DNA of 64,000 nucleotides from Flavobacterium sp. H122 (GCF_004959765.1 NZ_SJZD01000003.1:1-64000); one strand, 5' to 3'; shown: positions 54,332 to 62,070, counted from the stretch's first letter. Numbers and translations are program-made. Notes: a model not told the origin generated them from the sequence alone.

Positions 54332-55277
54332 ATTCTACACCTACATACAAACCCTTCAAGATCAAATCTGCAAAGGATTAGAAAATATCGACGGAGTTGC
54401 TAAATTCCGTGAAGATTTATGGGACAGACCCGAAGGTGGCGGCGGAAGAACGCGCGTCATTGAAAACGGAGCTGTTTTTGAAAAAGGAGGTGTGAATATT
54501 TCGGCGGTACATGGTAAATTACCCGATACCATGCAAAAAATGTTCGGTGTAGGCGAAGCTGATTTCTTTGCTTGTGGATTGAGTTTGGTTATTCATCCTA
54601 AAAACCCAATGGTACCAACAGTTCATGCGAATTGGCGTTACTTTGAAATGTATGCTTCGACAGAGCTCAGCACAAGTTCCACGTCTCTCGGGGCAGGTGA
54701 AAGAAAAATTATTAACCAGTGGTTTGGGGGCGGACAGGATTTAACACCTTATTATTTATTTGGGGAAGATGCAAAACATTTTCATCAAACGTGTAAAACA
54801 GCCTGTGACAAACACAATCCAGAATTCTATCCCAATTATAAAAAGAAATGCGACGAGTATTTCTGGAATGCACATCGCAATGAAGCACGTGGGATAGGTG
54901 GTTTGTTTTTTGATTATTTGAAAGAAACGGAAACCATGAAAATGGAAGATTGGTACAATTTCGTTACCGAAGTTGGTAATTCGTTCTTACAGGCCTATGT
55001 TCCAATTGTGGAAAGAAGAAAAGACTTACCATACACTGAAGCTAATCGCACTTGGCAGGAAATCCGTCGTGGTCGTTATGTAGAATTCAATTTGGTTCAC
55101 GATAAAGGAACACTTTTTGGATTGAAAACCAATGGTAGAATAGAAAGTATTTTGATGAGTTTGCCACCACACGTTCAATGGGTGTATGATCATCATCCTG
55201 AAAAAGGTAGTGAAGAAGAAAAATTAATAAATGTATTACAGCATCCTAAAGATTGGCTTTTAGCTGACAGCAATTAG
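54321..55277 (+). CDS. hemF: Oxygen-dependent coproporphyrinogen III oxidase
   Basis: A 318-residue enzyme that oxidatively decarboxylates coproporphyrinogen III to protoporphyrinogen IX. It has REDLWDRPEGGGGRTRVI (30-47), WFGGGQDLTPYYLF (134-147), RRGRYVEFNLVHDKGTLFGLKT and the late LPPHVQWVYDHHPE. The start is the ATG at 54321 ([10 protein letters not shown]). Residues 112-129 (ASTELSTSSTSLGAGERK) form an extra loop not expected in this family, encoded in part by a repeat word, and the last residues LLADSN come from the inverted repeat that follows. Confidence 0.95.
   Translation: MKNKFYTYIQTLQDQICKGLENIDGVAKFREDLWDRPEGGGGRTRVIENGAVFEKGGVNISAVHGKLPDTMQKMFGVGEADFFACGLSLVIHPKNPMVPTVHANWRYFEMYASTELSTSSTSLGAGERKIINQWFGGGQDLTPYYLFGEDAKHFHQTCKTACDKHNPEFYPNYKKKCDEYFWNAHRNEARGIGGLFFDYLKETETMKMEDWYNFVTEVGNSFLQAYVPIVERRKDLPYTEANRTWQEIRRGRYVEFNLVHDKGTLFGLKTNGRIESILMSLPPHVQWVYDHHPEKGSEEEKLINVLQHPKDWLLADSN
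54654..54676 (+). repeat. In-frame TTCGACAGAGCTCAGC word in hemF
   Basis: GCTTCGACAGAGCTCAGC followed by ACAAG, read as ASTELSTS. Same family as the hemD and hemB words but in opposite orientation. It coincides with the unexpected loop just before WFGGGQDLTP. Confidence 0.75.
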
Positions 55278-55290
55278 CTTTTAGCTGTTT
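55256..55290. repeat. Left arm of inverted repeat around the four-helix gene
   Basis: GCTTTTAGCTGACAGC (55256-55271) is the exact inverse of 55703-55718. The following AATTAGCTTTT and GCTGTT also match the right arm after a 7-base gap and a 1-base gap. The hemF stop codon (55275-55277) lies inside. Confidence 0.88.
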
Positions 55291-55295
55291 TATTT

Positions 55296-55649
55296 ATGAG
55301 AGATTATAAAAAATATATTGTTTGGCAGAAATCACATCAGTTGGTTTTAGATATTTATAAAATTACAAAACAATATCCTAAAGAAGAAGTATTTGGGTTA
55401 GTAAGTCAAATGAGAAGATCTTCTTCTTCAATCCCTACCAATATTTCAGAAGGTGCCGGAAGAAATAGTGATAAAGAATTTTGCAGATTTCTATATATTG
55501 CCTTTGGTTCCTCCAATGAAATAGAATATCAACTAATTTTATCTAAAGATTTGAATTATATAGATAATGAAATAGCATCAGTTCTGATTTCTAATATAGA
55601 AGAAGTAAAAAAGATGCTCAATAAATTAATATCAACGCTAGAAAAATAA
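55296..55649 (+). CDS. Four-helix bundle protein (23S rRNA intervening-sequence family)
   Basis: A 117-residue all-helical protein of the S23/IVP family (PF05635-type). Conserved landmarks are IVWQKSHQLVLDIYKIT (8-24), FGLVSQMRRSSSSIPTNISEGAGRNSDKEF and FLYIAFGSSNEIEYQL. Relatives are encoded in intervening sequences of 23S rRNA genes, in the avd gene of diversity-generating retroelements, and as free-standing genes in Bacteroidota. Here it sits between hemF and hemB on the same strand, enclosed by inverted repeats. Its function is unknown; nucleic-acid binding is suspected for the family. Confidence 0.9.
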   Translation: MRDYKKYIVWQKSHQLVLDIYKITKQYPKEEVFGLVSQMRRSSSSIPTNISEGAGRNSDKEFCRFLYIAFGSSNEIEYQLILSKDLNYIDNEIASVLISNIEEVKKMLNKLISTLEK

Positions 55650-55675
55650 AGGCTAAAATTAAAGAAAAAATAATC

Positions 55676-55722
55676 GCTAACAGCAAAAGCTAATTGCTAA
55701 AAGCTGTCAGCTAAAAGCTATA
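55676..55722. repeat. Right arm of inverted repeat around the four-helix gene
   Basis: GCTGTCAGCTAAAAGC (55703-55718) is the exact inverse of the left arm, with AACAGCAAAAGCTAATT (55679-55695) inverse to the rest after an extra GCTAAAA. The arm ends 4 bp before the hemB start codon, so it would influence the hemB ribosome-binding region. Confidence 0.88.
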
Positions 55723-55726
55723 AGTT

Positions 55727-56734
55727 ATGTTTCCATTACACAGAGGCCGTCGTTTAAGAGTCAACGAATCTATAAGAAGTTTAGTCAGAGAAACCAGTTT
55801 AAGTCCAACCGACTTTATGTTTCCAATGTTTATCATGGAAGGTGAAAACAACAAAGTTGAAGTGCCTTCAATGCCGGGTATTTACCGCAGGACATTGGAT
55901 CTGACAGTTGAAGAGGTTAAAGAATTATACACTTTAGGAATCAGAGCGGTTAATATTTACGTAAAAGTAAATGATAGTTTAAAAGATAATACCGGTAAAG
56001 AAGCCTGGAATCCAGATGGTTTGATGCAAAATGCAATTCGTGCCATTAAAGCGGCTTGTCCGGAGATGATTGTCATGCCGGATGTGGCGTTAGATCCGTA
56101 TTCGATTTATGGTCATGATGGAATCATTGAAAAAGGAGATGTAGCCAATGACGCTACCAACGATGCTTTGGTAAAAATGGCGGTTTCACACGGACAGGCA
56201 GGTGCCGATTTTGTAGCGCCAAGCGATATGATGGACGGTCGTGTGTTGCGTTTACGTCAGGGATTGGATGCAGCTGGTTTCCATAATGTGGGAATCATGA
56301 GTTATTCCGCTAAATATGCTTCTGCGTTTTATGGTCCGTTTCGCGATGCTTTGGACAGTGCTCCAAAAGATGAATCGGGTGCTGAGCCTGTCGAGGTACC
56401 GAAAGATAAAAAGACCTACCAAATGGATTATGCAAACCGTATCGAAGCGGTTAAAGAAGCGTTATGGGATGTAGAGGAAGGTGCTGATATGGTAATGGTA
56501 AAACCTGGGATTGCCTATTTAGATATCGTTCGTGAAGTTAAAAATGCGGTGGATGTTCCTGTTACCGTTTTTCATGTTTCCGGTGAATATGCCATGATTA
56601 AAGCGGCTGCCGAAAGAGGTTGGCTGGATCATGATAAAATAATGATGGAGCAATTGATGTGTATCAAACGTGCTGGTGCTAGTTTAATTTCTACGTATTT
56701 TGCCAAAGAAGCAGCTATTTTATTAAATAAATAA
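55727..56734 (+). CDS. hemB: Delta-aminolevulinic acid dehydratase (porphobilinogen synthase)
   Basis: A 335-residue enzyme joining two 5-aminolevulinate molecules. The active-site lysines lie in MSYSAKYASAFYGPFRDA (K196) and VMVKPGIAYLD (about K257). The typical metal-site region is DVALDPYSIYGHDGI. In the lid region after ALDSAP lies KDESGAEPVEVPKDKK, longer than usual; residues 218-225 are encoded by an interspersed repeat. Last gene of the hem operon. Confidence 0.95.
   Translation: MFPLHRGRRLRVNESIRSLVRETSLSPTDFMFPMFIMEGENNKVEVPSMPGIYRRTLDLTVEEVKELYTLGIRAVNIYVKVNDSLKDNTGKEAWNPDGLMQNAIRAIKAACPEMIVMPDVALDPYSIYGHDGIIEKGDVANDATNDALVKMAVSHGQAGADFVAPSDMMDGRVLRLRQGLDAAGFHNVGIMSYSAKYASAFYGPFRDALDSAPKDESGAEPVEVPKDKKTYQMDYANRIEAVKEALWDVEEGADMVMVKPGIAYLDIVREVKNAVDVPVTVFHVSGEYAMIKAAAERGWLDHDKIMMEQLMCIKRAGASLISTYFAKEAAILLNK
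56378..56400 (+). repeat. In-frame GCTGAGCCTGTCGAGGTACC word in hemB
   Basis: Its reverse complement contains CTCGACAGGCTCAGC, the third variant of the family seen in hemD and hemF, with palindromic ends GGT/ACC. It is read as GAEPVEVP in the active-site-lid region. Confidence 0.75.
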
Positions 56735-56740
56735 AACAAT

Positions 56741-56768
56741 CTTGTCATTTCGACGAAGAGGAATCTTA
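56741..56768. repeat. TGTCATTTCGACGAAGAGGAATCTT interspersed repeat
   Basis: Starts just after hemB with TTGTCATTTCGACGAAG, followed by AGGAATCTT. It is a well-known Bacteroidota-type dispersed repeat and its second half provides the left arm of the hem-operon terminator. Confidence 0.7.
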
Positions 56769-56799
56769 TAAACTTAACCCTGTGGGATTCCTTTTTTTT
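56759..56799 (+). terminator. Repeat-derived terminator of the hem operon
   Basis: AGGAATC (56759-56765) pairs with GATTCCT (56786-56792), 20-base loop, then at least seven T. The long loop makes it less certain than the others. Confidence 0.6.
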
Positions 56800-56825
56800 A
56801 CTCGGAAGAACATTTAAAGTCTAAA

Positions 56826-57209
56826 ATGAAGAAATTACTATTATTATCATTAATCGGATTTTTATTCTCTTGCAAAAAAGAAAGTGGAGAAAACTTTGGG
56901 AAACCTAGTGCTGAAATTGCTGAGAATGCCTCTCTAAAGCCTGAAGAATTAGGAAAAGAAATTTTTGAGGGTAAGGGTGTTTGTTATACCTGTCATAAAT
57001 CTGAAACAAAAACAGTAGGTCCTTCTATAAAAGAAATTGCAAAAATTTATAAAGAGAAAGGGGCTAGTATTTCAGAATTTCTTAAAGAAAAAGGTGAGCC
57101 TATTGTTGATCCAAGTCAGTATGCCACAATGAAAACCAATTTTGCTGTTACTAAAAATCTTCCCGAAGAAGAGTTAAAGGCATTGGAAGCTTACATTTTA
57201 AGTTTCTAA
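56826..57209 (+). CDS. Cytochrome c lipoprotein
   Basis: A 127-residue lipoprotein (Cys16 in FLFSCKKES) with one class I cytochrome c domain: heme-binding CYTCH at 53-57 and a likely Met ligand in YATMKTNF near the end. Probably anchored in the periplasm as an electron carrier. It follows the hem operon terminator by about 25 bp. Confidence 0.9.
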   Translation: MKKLLLLSLIGFLFSCKKESGENFGKPSAEIAENASLKPEELGKEIFEGKGVCYTCHKSETKTVGPSIKEIAKIYKEKGASISEFLKEKGEPIVDPSQYATMKTNFAVTKNLPEEELKALEAYILSF

Positions 57210-57216
57210 TTTAACG

Positions 57217-57303
57217 TAACCGCAAAGAACACTAAGGAAGGAGTTATACTAATTTAGTAATGACTTTGTGTGCTTTGCGGAAACTTTGCGTACATTGCGG
57301 TTA
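57217..57303. repeat. Hyphenated palindrome of CGCAAAG words, copy 2
   Basis: TAACCGCAA (57217-57225) is inverse to TTGCGGTTA (57295-57303), with inner CTTTGTGTGCTTTGCGG and ACTTTGCG words. It resembles the copy at 30883-30967 and ends one base before the ogt start codon. Confidence 0.78.
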
Positions 57304-57304
57304 A

Positions 57305-57784
57305 ATGACACGTATGAAAACAGCTTTTATCAATTCGCCGTTAGGAATCACAAAAATTGAAGGTGATGAAAACGGTGTTGCTGTTATTTCTGTTTTATCG
57401 GAAGGAGAATTGTCAATTGAAATTCCAACAGAACTTCTGGATGCGGTTACCCAACTTCAGGAATATTTTGAAGGCAAAAGAACTGAATTCACTTTTAAAC
57501 TCAATCCAAAAGGTACAGATTTCCAGCAAAAAGTCTGGCAGGAACTATTAAATATTCCTTTTGGAAAAACAATGTCTTATCTAGATTTGTCTAAAAAATT
57601 AGGAGATGTAAAAGCAATCCGCGCCGTGGCTTCGGCCAATGGTAAAAACCCACTTTGGATTGTGGTTCCGTGTCACCGTGTTATAGGAACAGATGGTTCA
57701 CTTACAGGATATGCTGGGGGGTTATGGAGAAAGAAATGGTTGCTGGAACATGAAAATCCCAGCAAACAACAGTCTTTGTTCTAA
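57305..57784 (+). CDS. ogt: Methylated-DNA-protein-cysteine methyltransferase
   Basis: A 159-residue DNA repair protein that accepts O6-methyl from guanine in a suicide reaction. The acceptor Cys123 is in IVVPCHRVIG. The helix-turn-helix arginine finger region is AIRAVASANGKNP. Start at 57305 (MTRMKTAF), with a second ATG three codons later. It converges with the aldo/keto reductase gene, one base between stops. Confidence 0.94.
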   Translation: MTRMKTAFINSPLGITKIEGDENGVAVISVLSEGELSIEIPTELLDAVTQLQEYFEGKRTEFTFKLNPKGTDFQQKVWQELLNIPFGKTMSYLDLSKKLGDVKAIRAVASANGKNPLWIVVPCHRVIGTDGSLTGYAGGLWRKKWLLEHENPSKQQSLF

Positions 57785-57785
57785 A

Positions 57786-58820
57786 TCAGGGAGCCGGATT
57801 AGGCTGTGACTCCTGAATCTTATTTATTGCATCTATCACTTCATCCGTTAAACGAACATCAAAAGCATTGATGTTTTCTTCCAATTGGTCAACACTTGTT
57901 GCACCAATAATAGTTGAGGTCACGAATTTTTGATGGTACACAAAAGCCAGAGATAATTCGGTTAAGGTAAGTCCTAGACTATGAGCCAAATCCTGATATT
58001 CTTTTGTTACTTTATAACAATTTTCATTGGTGTATCGTGTAAAGTTAGGAAACGTACCCATACGTGAATTAGCTGGAGTGCCGTTTAAATATTTACCGGT
58101 AAGAAATCCAAAAGCAAGAGGTGAATAAGCTAATAACCCAACATTTTCACGCATACAAACTTCTGATAAACCCACTTCAAACAAACGGTTTAAAAGAGAA
58201 TACGGGTTTTGAATCGTAGCAATTCTTGGTAAGTTATGCTTTTCAGCTTCGATTAAAAAACGCATTACACCCCAGGGATTTTCATTAGAAACTCCTATAT
58301 GTTTTATTTTTCCTTCTTTAATCAGTCCTTCAAAAATGGTAAGTACTTCAAAAATATTTTCTTTCCATTGTGAATCCACTTCAGTAATTCCTCTTTTACC
58401 AAACATGTTCATTACACGTTCCGGCCAGTGCGTTTGGTATAAATCGATGTAATCAGTCTGAAGATTTTTTAAGCTCAATTCAACTGCTTCATGGATGCTT
58501 TTTTTAGAGAAATCCAAAGGCTGGCGAATGTATTCCAAACCTCTATTAGGTCCGGCTATTTTTGTTGCTAAAATTACTTTATCGCGTTTTCCTGATTTTT
58601 TAAACCAACTTCCAATGTGTCGTTCAGTATTTCCGAAAATTTGAGCATTTCCTCCAATAGGATACATTTCCGCAGTGTCAAAAAAGTTTATACCGCGTTC
58701 AAAAGCATAATCCATTTGGGCATGTGCTTCAGATTCTGAGTTTTGATTGCCAAATGTCATGGTGCCGAGGCAAATGTCGCTGACTTCAAGATTGGTATGA
58801 GGAAGTGTGATGTATTTCAT
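57786..58820 (-). CDS. Aldo/keto reductase (Tas-like)
   Basis: A 344-residue NADP(H)-dependent oxidoreductase. Catalytic residues: Asp and Tyr in FFDTAEMYPIGG, Lys in VILATKIAG, His in YIDLYQTHWPER. The insertion pattern and length resemble E. coli Tas. Substrate unknown. Confidence 0.92.
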   Translation of the reverse strand: MKYITLPHTNLEVSDICLGTMTFGNQNSESEAHAQMDYAFERGINFFDTAEMYPIGGNAQIFGNTERHIGSWFKKSGKRDKVILATKIAGPNRGLEYIRQPLDFSKKSIHEAVELSLKNLQTDYIDLYQTHWPERVMNMFGKRGITEVDSQWKENIFEVLTIFEGLIKEGKIKHIGVSNENPWGVMRFLIEAEKHNLPRIATIQNPYSLLNRLFEVGLSEVCMRENVGLLAYSPLAFGFLTGKYLNGTPANSRMGTFPNFTRYTNENCYKVTKEYQDLAHSLGLTLTELSLAFVYHQKFVTSTIIGATSVDQLEENINAFDVRLTDEVIDAINKIQESQPNPAP

Positions 58821-58850
58821 TTTTTAATGGGGTATGAATATTTTGAGGTG

Positions 58851-58858
58851 CAAAGATA
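58851..58858 (-). promoter_or_regulatory. -7 box of the aldo/keto reductase gene (TATCTTTG)
   Basis: On the minus strand TATCTTTG, a perfect TANNTTTG element, 30 bp before the ATG. Confidence 0.5.
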
Positions 58859-58871
58859 AAAGGAATTGTAT

Positions 58872-58900
58872 AAAAAAAGGCTTCAAATTTTGAAGCCTTT
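58872..58900 (-). terminator. Terminator of the OmpA gene
   Basis: On the minus strand AAAGGCTTCAAA and TTTGAAGCCTTT form a long hairpin followed by a run of T, 7 bp after the OmpA stop. Confidence 0.88.
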
Positions 58901-58907
58901 GTAATTA

Positions 58908-59876
58908 TTAAATTTCATTTAATGCCTTAGTCAATTCGTCTAACTTAGGTGTTAAGATAATTTCAATTCGTCGGTTTTTAGCTTTTCCGTCAGCGTTTTC
59001 ATTTGAAACTAAAGGATTGTACTCACTTCGTCCCGCTGCGGTAAGATTTTCTTTTTTTACTTTTGAATTAGCTGATAATATATTAACAATTGCTGTAGCG
59101 CGTTTTGTAGATAGATCCCAGTTGCTTTCAACACCACCGGCTAAAGTTCCTGTGATTTTGTCATTGTCGGTATGCCCTTCAATAAGTACTGAAATGTCCG
59201 GATTGTCTCCTAAAACCTTACCAACTAAATCAACTGCTTTTTTACCTTCGGCACCTACATTCCAGCTCCCAGATTCAAAAAGCAATTTGTTTTCCATAGA
59301 AACATATACTTTACCGTCTTTTTGATGAACAATCAATCCTTTTCCTTCAAATGCTTTTAAGGATTTTGACAACGTTTCACGAAGTTTTTTCATAGCTGCT
59401 TCTTTCGCGGCGATTAGGTTCTCCAGTTCGGCAACTCTGTCAGAACGGTCCTTAAAGTCTTTGCTTAATTTATCCAGACGTGCCTTTTCTGAAGCCAAAG
59501 CTTTTTCTTTTGCTTCTAATTGCGCTAAAAGTTCACGGTTTTTATCCATGTTTGCTTTTAAGGCCTCATCGCTGTTTTTCTCTAAAGCATTGTAAGAGTT
59601 TTGCAGTGTTTTTAAATTATTGCTCGTGGCTTCATAATCAGCAGCCAGTTTTGCTCTTTCGGTTTTTAATTTTTCTAATTCAGCTTTTAAATTAGTATTG
59701 TCTAAATCCGATTGGCTTTTTCCGGATTTCAACAATTCATTTTCATCTGCCAGTGCATTGCGTTCTTTTTTCAATTCGGCAAATTTATTTTCTAAATCAG
59801 TGTATATCTTCTTAGACACACAGGAAGTTGTGCTCAGTGCTAAGAATAATAATGCTATGGAAGTTCTTCTTATCAT
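58908..59876 (-). CDS. OmpA-family peptidoglycan-binding lipoprotein with coiled coil
   Basis: A 322-residue lipoprotein (Cys19 in STTSCVSKK), a long coiled coil (about 25-170) and a C-terminal OmpA domain (about 190-310) with VLIEGHTDND and LSTKRATAIVNIL. It should tether the outer membrane to murein. The barrel gene upstream is 8 bp away, so both are probably co-transcribed. Confidence 0.92.
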   Translation of the reverse strand: MIRRTSIALLFLALSTTSCVSKKIYTDLENKFAELKKERNALADENELLKSGKSQSDLDNTNLKAELEKLKTERAKLAADYEATSNNLKTLQNSYNALEKNSDEALKANMDKNRELLAQLEAKEKALASEKARLDKLSKDFKDRSDRVAELENLIAAKEAAMKKLRETLSKSLKAFEGKGLIVHQKDGKVYVSMENKLLFESGSWNVGAEGKKAVDLVGKVLGDNPDISVLIEGHTDNDKITGTLAGGVESNWDLSTKRATAIVNILSANSKVKKENLTAAGRSEYNPLVSNENADGKAKNRRIEIILTPKLDELTKALNEI

Positions 59877-59884
59877 GATTGGAT

Positions 59885-61099
59885 TTATTTGGATGATTTC
59901 TTTTTATTAGAATCAAATAATTTATAGGATAAAATCAATGAATTGCCGTCCCTGGTTTCAATAAATAATTTTGACTTGTAGCTATATCCTAAAATTAAAT
60001 TCTTTATTGGTATTGAATACTCATGATTATCAGTCTCTCCTTTTATTTTAGTGTTATGTTTTTCTGTCAAAAGAATTGATAATCCAATATAAAGACTTGA
60101 ATTTTTATTTATATACATGTAATGTTTTGCTCCAAAGTAAACAGCCAGATAGTTTATGTCCACATCTGCGGTATATACCCTGTCAAATAATGGGTTTGGA
60201 CTATAATGATCTGTAGTTGTAACTTTATAATTAAATTTTTGAAAATTAGTGTTTAAGAAAGTTGCCCATTTATTTCTAAAGAAAAGATATTCTATTTCTG
60301 CGCCTAAAGTTAAAAACGGATTTTTTTCTGAATATGCCACTGTTTGATTTTGACTTGAATTATCTCTAAGATTGTGCTTCATTATTCCACTCTGAAGTTT
60401 AAAATTCATAGAAGATGCATGTATATTACCGTTATACTGAATCACAGTATTGTTTTTATGTAAATTATAAGCTTTGAAATAATCTGATAAACTTTTTTTA
60501 TTGTACTTGATTTCTAAAAAGAAAGAAGGTTGTGCGTTTTGATAATTTAATTTTTCAAACAATTGTTTCTGAAAATCATTATTTATAGCTATAGTTGAAT
60601 TGTTGGGGTTATTGGCTATATTGTTGTTATAGTATCTTTTGTATACAAGCTGCTCAATAGGTGTGTCTCCCAACTCATAAAAATACTTTGGCAAATTCTT
60701 GTCAAGGTATTCGTAAAGAGTAGCATCTCCTTCAATCAAAACACTTAATAAAAGTGTTTTGTTTTCCCATATAGGATCTCTTTTTTCAGTTAATTCGTTT
60801 AGTGACTGGCTGGAAATATCATATTTCACCTCTTTTTTTACATATTTTATAGTATTGTCAATTCCTAATTCTTTAATATTTGTAATGTCAATTTCTTTTA
60901 ATTCTTTTTCATCTGGATTTAATTTGTACTTAAAATATTTTGGATTATCACTGAAAGGTTTGTTTTTTATATAGCATTCGGTTTTTACACCATTATTATC
61001 AATAAAATATCCCTTTTCAAAACGGATTTGAGCGTAAAAGCTGAAAGTGCATAAGATGATGGCGATGTAAACTCCTTTTTTAATAAAATTTTGTATCAT
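59885..61099 (-). CDS. Outer-membrane beta-barrel-type protein of unknown function
   Basis: A 404-residue protein with a signal peptide (MIQNFIKKGVYIAIILCTFSFYA), a Lys/Asn-rich N-terminal part about 200 residues long and a C-terminal part with alternating strands (PFLTLGAEIEYLFFRNKW; LAVYFGAKHYMYINKNSSLYIGLSILL) suggesting a small barrel of the porin-family type. It is more A/T-rich than most neighbours, with many Asn and Lys. No specific function can be given. Confidence 0.65.
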   Translation of the reverse strand: MIQNFIKKGVYIAIILCTFSFYAQIRFEKGYFIDNNGVKTECYIKNKPFSDNPKYFKYKLNPDEKELKEIDITNIKELGIDNTIKYVKKEVKYDISSQSLNELTEKRDPIWENKTLLLSVLIEGDATLYEYLDKNLPKYFYELGDTPIEQLVYKRYYNNNIANNPNNSTIAINNDFQKQLFEKLNYQNAQPSFFLEIKYNKKSLSDYFKAYNLHKNNTVIQYNGNIHASSMNFKLQSGIMKHNLRDNSSQNQTVAYSEKNPFLTLGAEIEYLFFRNKWATFLNTNFQKFNYKVTTTDHYSPNPLFDRVYTADVDINYLAVYFGAKHYMYINKNSSLYIGLSILLTEKHNTKIKGETDNHEYSIPIKNLILGYSYKSKLFIETRDGNSLILSYKLFDSNKKKSSK

Positions 61100-61108
61100 T
61101 TTTAATTT

Positions 61109-61876
61109 CTAATTGTTTTCTATTTCTACAACTACCGGACAATGGTCTGAATGTTTGGCATCCGGAAGAATAAAAGCACGTTTCATCCGCTCTTTCATAG
61201 GCTCGTTTACCAGACAATAATCGATTCTCCAGCCTTTGTTGTTTTCACGGGCATTGGCGCGATAACTCCACCAACTATAGTTATGAGGTTCTTTGTTAAA
61301 GTGACGGAAACTGTCTACAAAACCAGATTTCATGAACTTATCCAGCCAGGCACGCTCTTCAGGTAAAAAACCTGAAATCTTCGCATTACGGATTGGGTCA
61401 TGTATATCGATAGCTTCGTGACAAATGTTGTAATCGCCGCAAATGATAAGATTAGGGATTTCTTTTTTCAAGTTATTTGCGTAATCATGAAAATCATCCA
61501 TGTAAGTAAACTTATGGTCCAATCGGTCAATATTAGTTCCTGACGGTAAATATAAACTCATGACAGAGCAATTGTCAAAATCCACTCTCAAATTACGGCC
61601 TTCTTTATCCATGTAGTCAATACCGGTGCCGTATGCTACATTTTTGGGTTCAGTTTTTGACAGGATTGCCACGCCGCTATAGCCTTTTTTTTCGGCGGGG
61701 AAATAATACTGGTAAGGATACCCGGCCATTTCAATATCCATTACAGGAATTTGATCATGCGTGGCTTTAATTTCCTGCAGGCAAATTACATCTGGATTTG
61801 CTGCCTGTAACCATTCAAGGAAACCTTTTGTAATCGCAGCACGGATTCCGTTTACGTTGTAAGAAATAATTTTCAT
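61109..61876 (-). CDS. xth: Exodeoxyribonuclease III
   Basis: A 255-residue AP endonuclease/3'-exonuclease. Motifs: YNVNGIRAAITKGF (5-18), LQEIKATHDQIP with catalytic Glu (34-45), GDYNICHEAIDIHDP (about 147-161) and SDHCPVVVE at the C-terminus. A TATTTTTG box on the minus strand at 61896-61903 lies 19 bp upstream. Confidence 0.95.
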   Translation of the reverse strand: MKIISYNVNGIRAAITKGFLEWLQAANPDVICLQEIKATHDQIPVMDIEMAGYPYQYYFPAEKKGYSGVAILSKTEPKNVAYGTGIDYMDKEGRNLRVDFDNCSVMSLYLPSGTNIDRLDHKFTYMDDFHDYANNLKKEIPNLIICGDYNICHEAIDIHDPIRNAKISGFLPEERAWLDKFMKSGFVDSFRHFNKEPHNYSWWSYRANARENNKGWRIDYCLVNEPMKERMKRAFILPDAKHSDHCPVVVEIENN

Positions 61877-62037
61877 TTTAGATATCTAGATTTTTCAAAA
61901 ATAAGTAATTATTGATTGCTGACCGAAGAAATTTTATTGGAATTATCAACTGTCTAATTTTCAGGTATTTTAAATATAAAAATTAAATTTATTGGACTTA
62001 TAAAGATTAAAAATAAACTTATTCACTTAACTTTTGT

Positions 62038-62045
62038 TATATTTG
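62038..62045 (+). promoter_or_regulatory. -7 box of the OlsF-like gene (TATATTTG)
   Basis: A perfect TANNTTTG element 25 bp before the ATG at 62071. No -33 TTG at standard spacing. Confidence 0.5.
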
Positions 62046-62070
62046 TGACTTGCATTAATCATAATTATAA

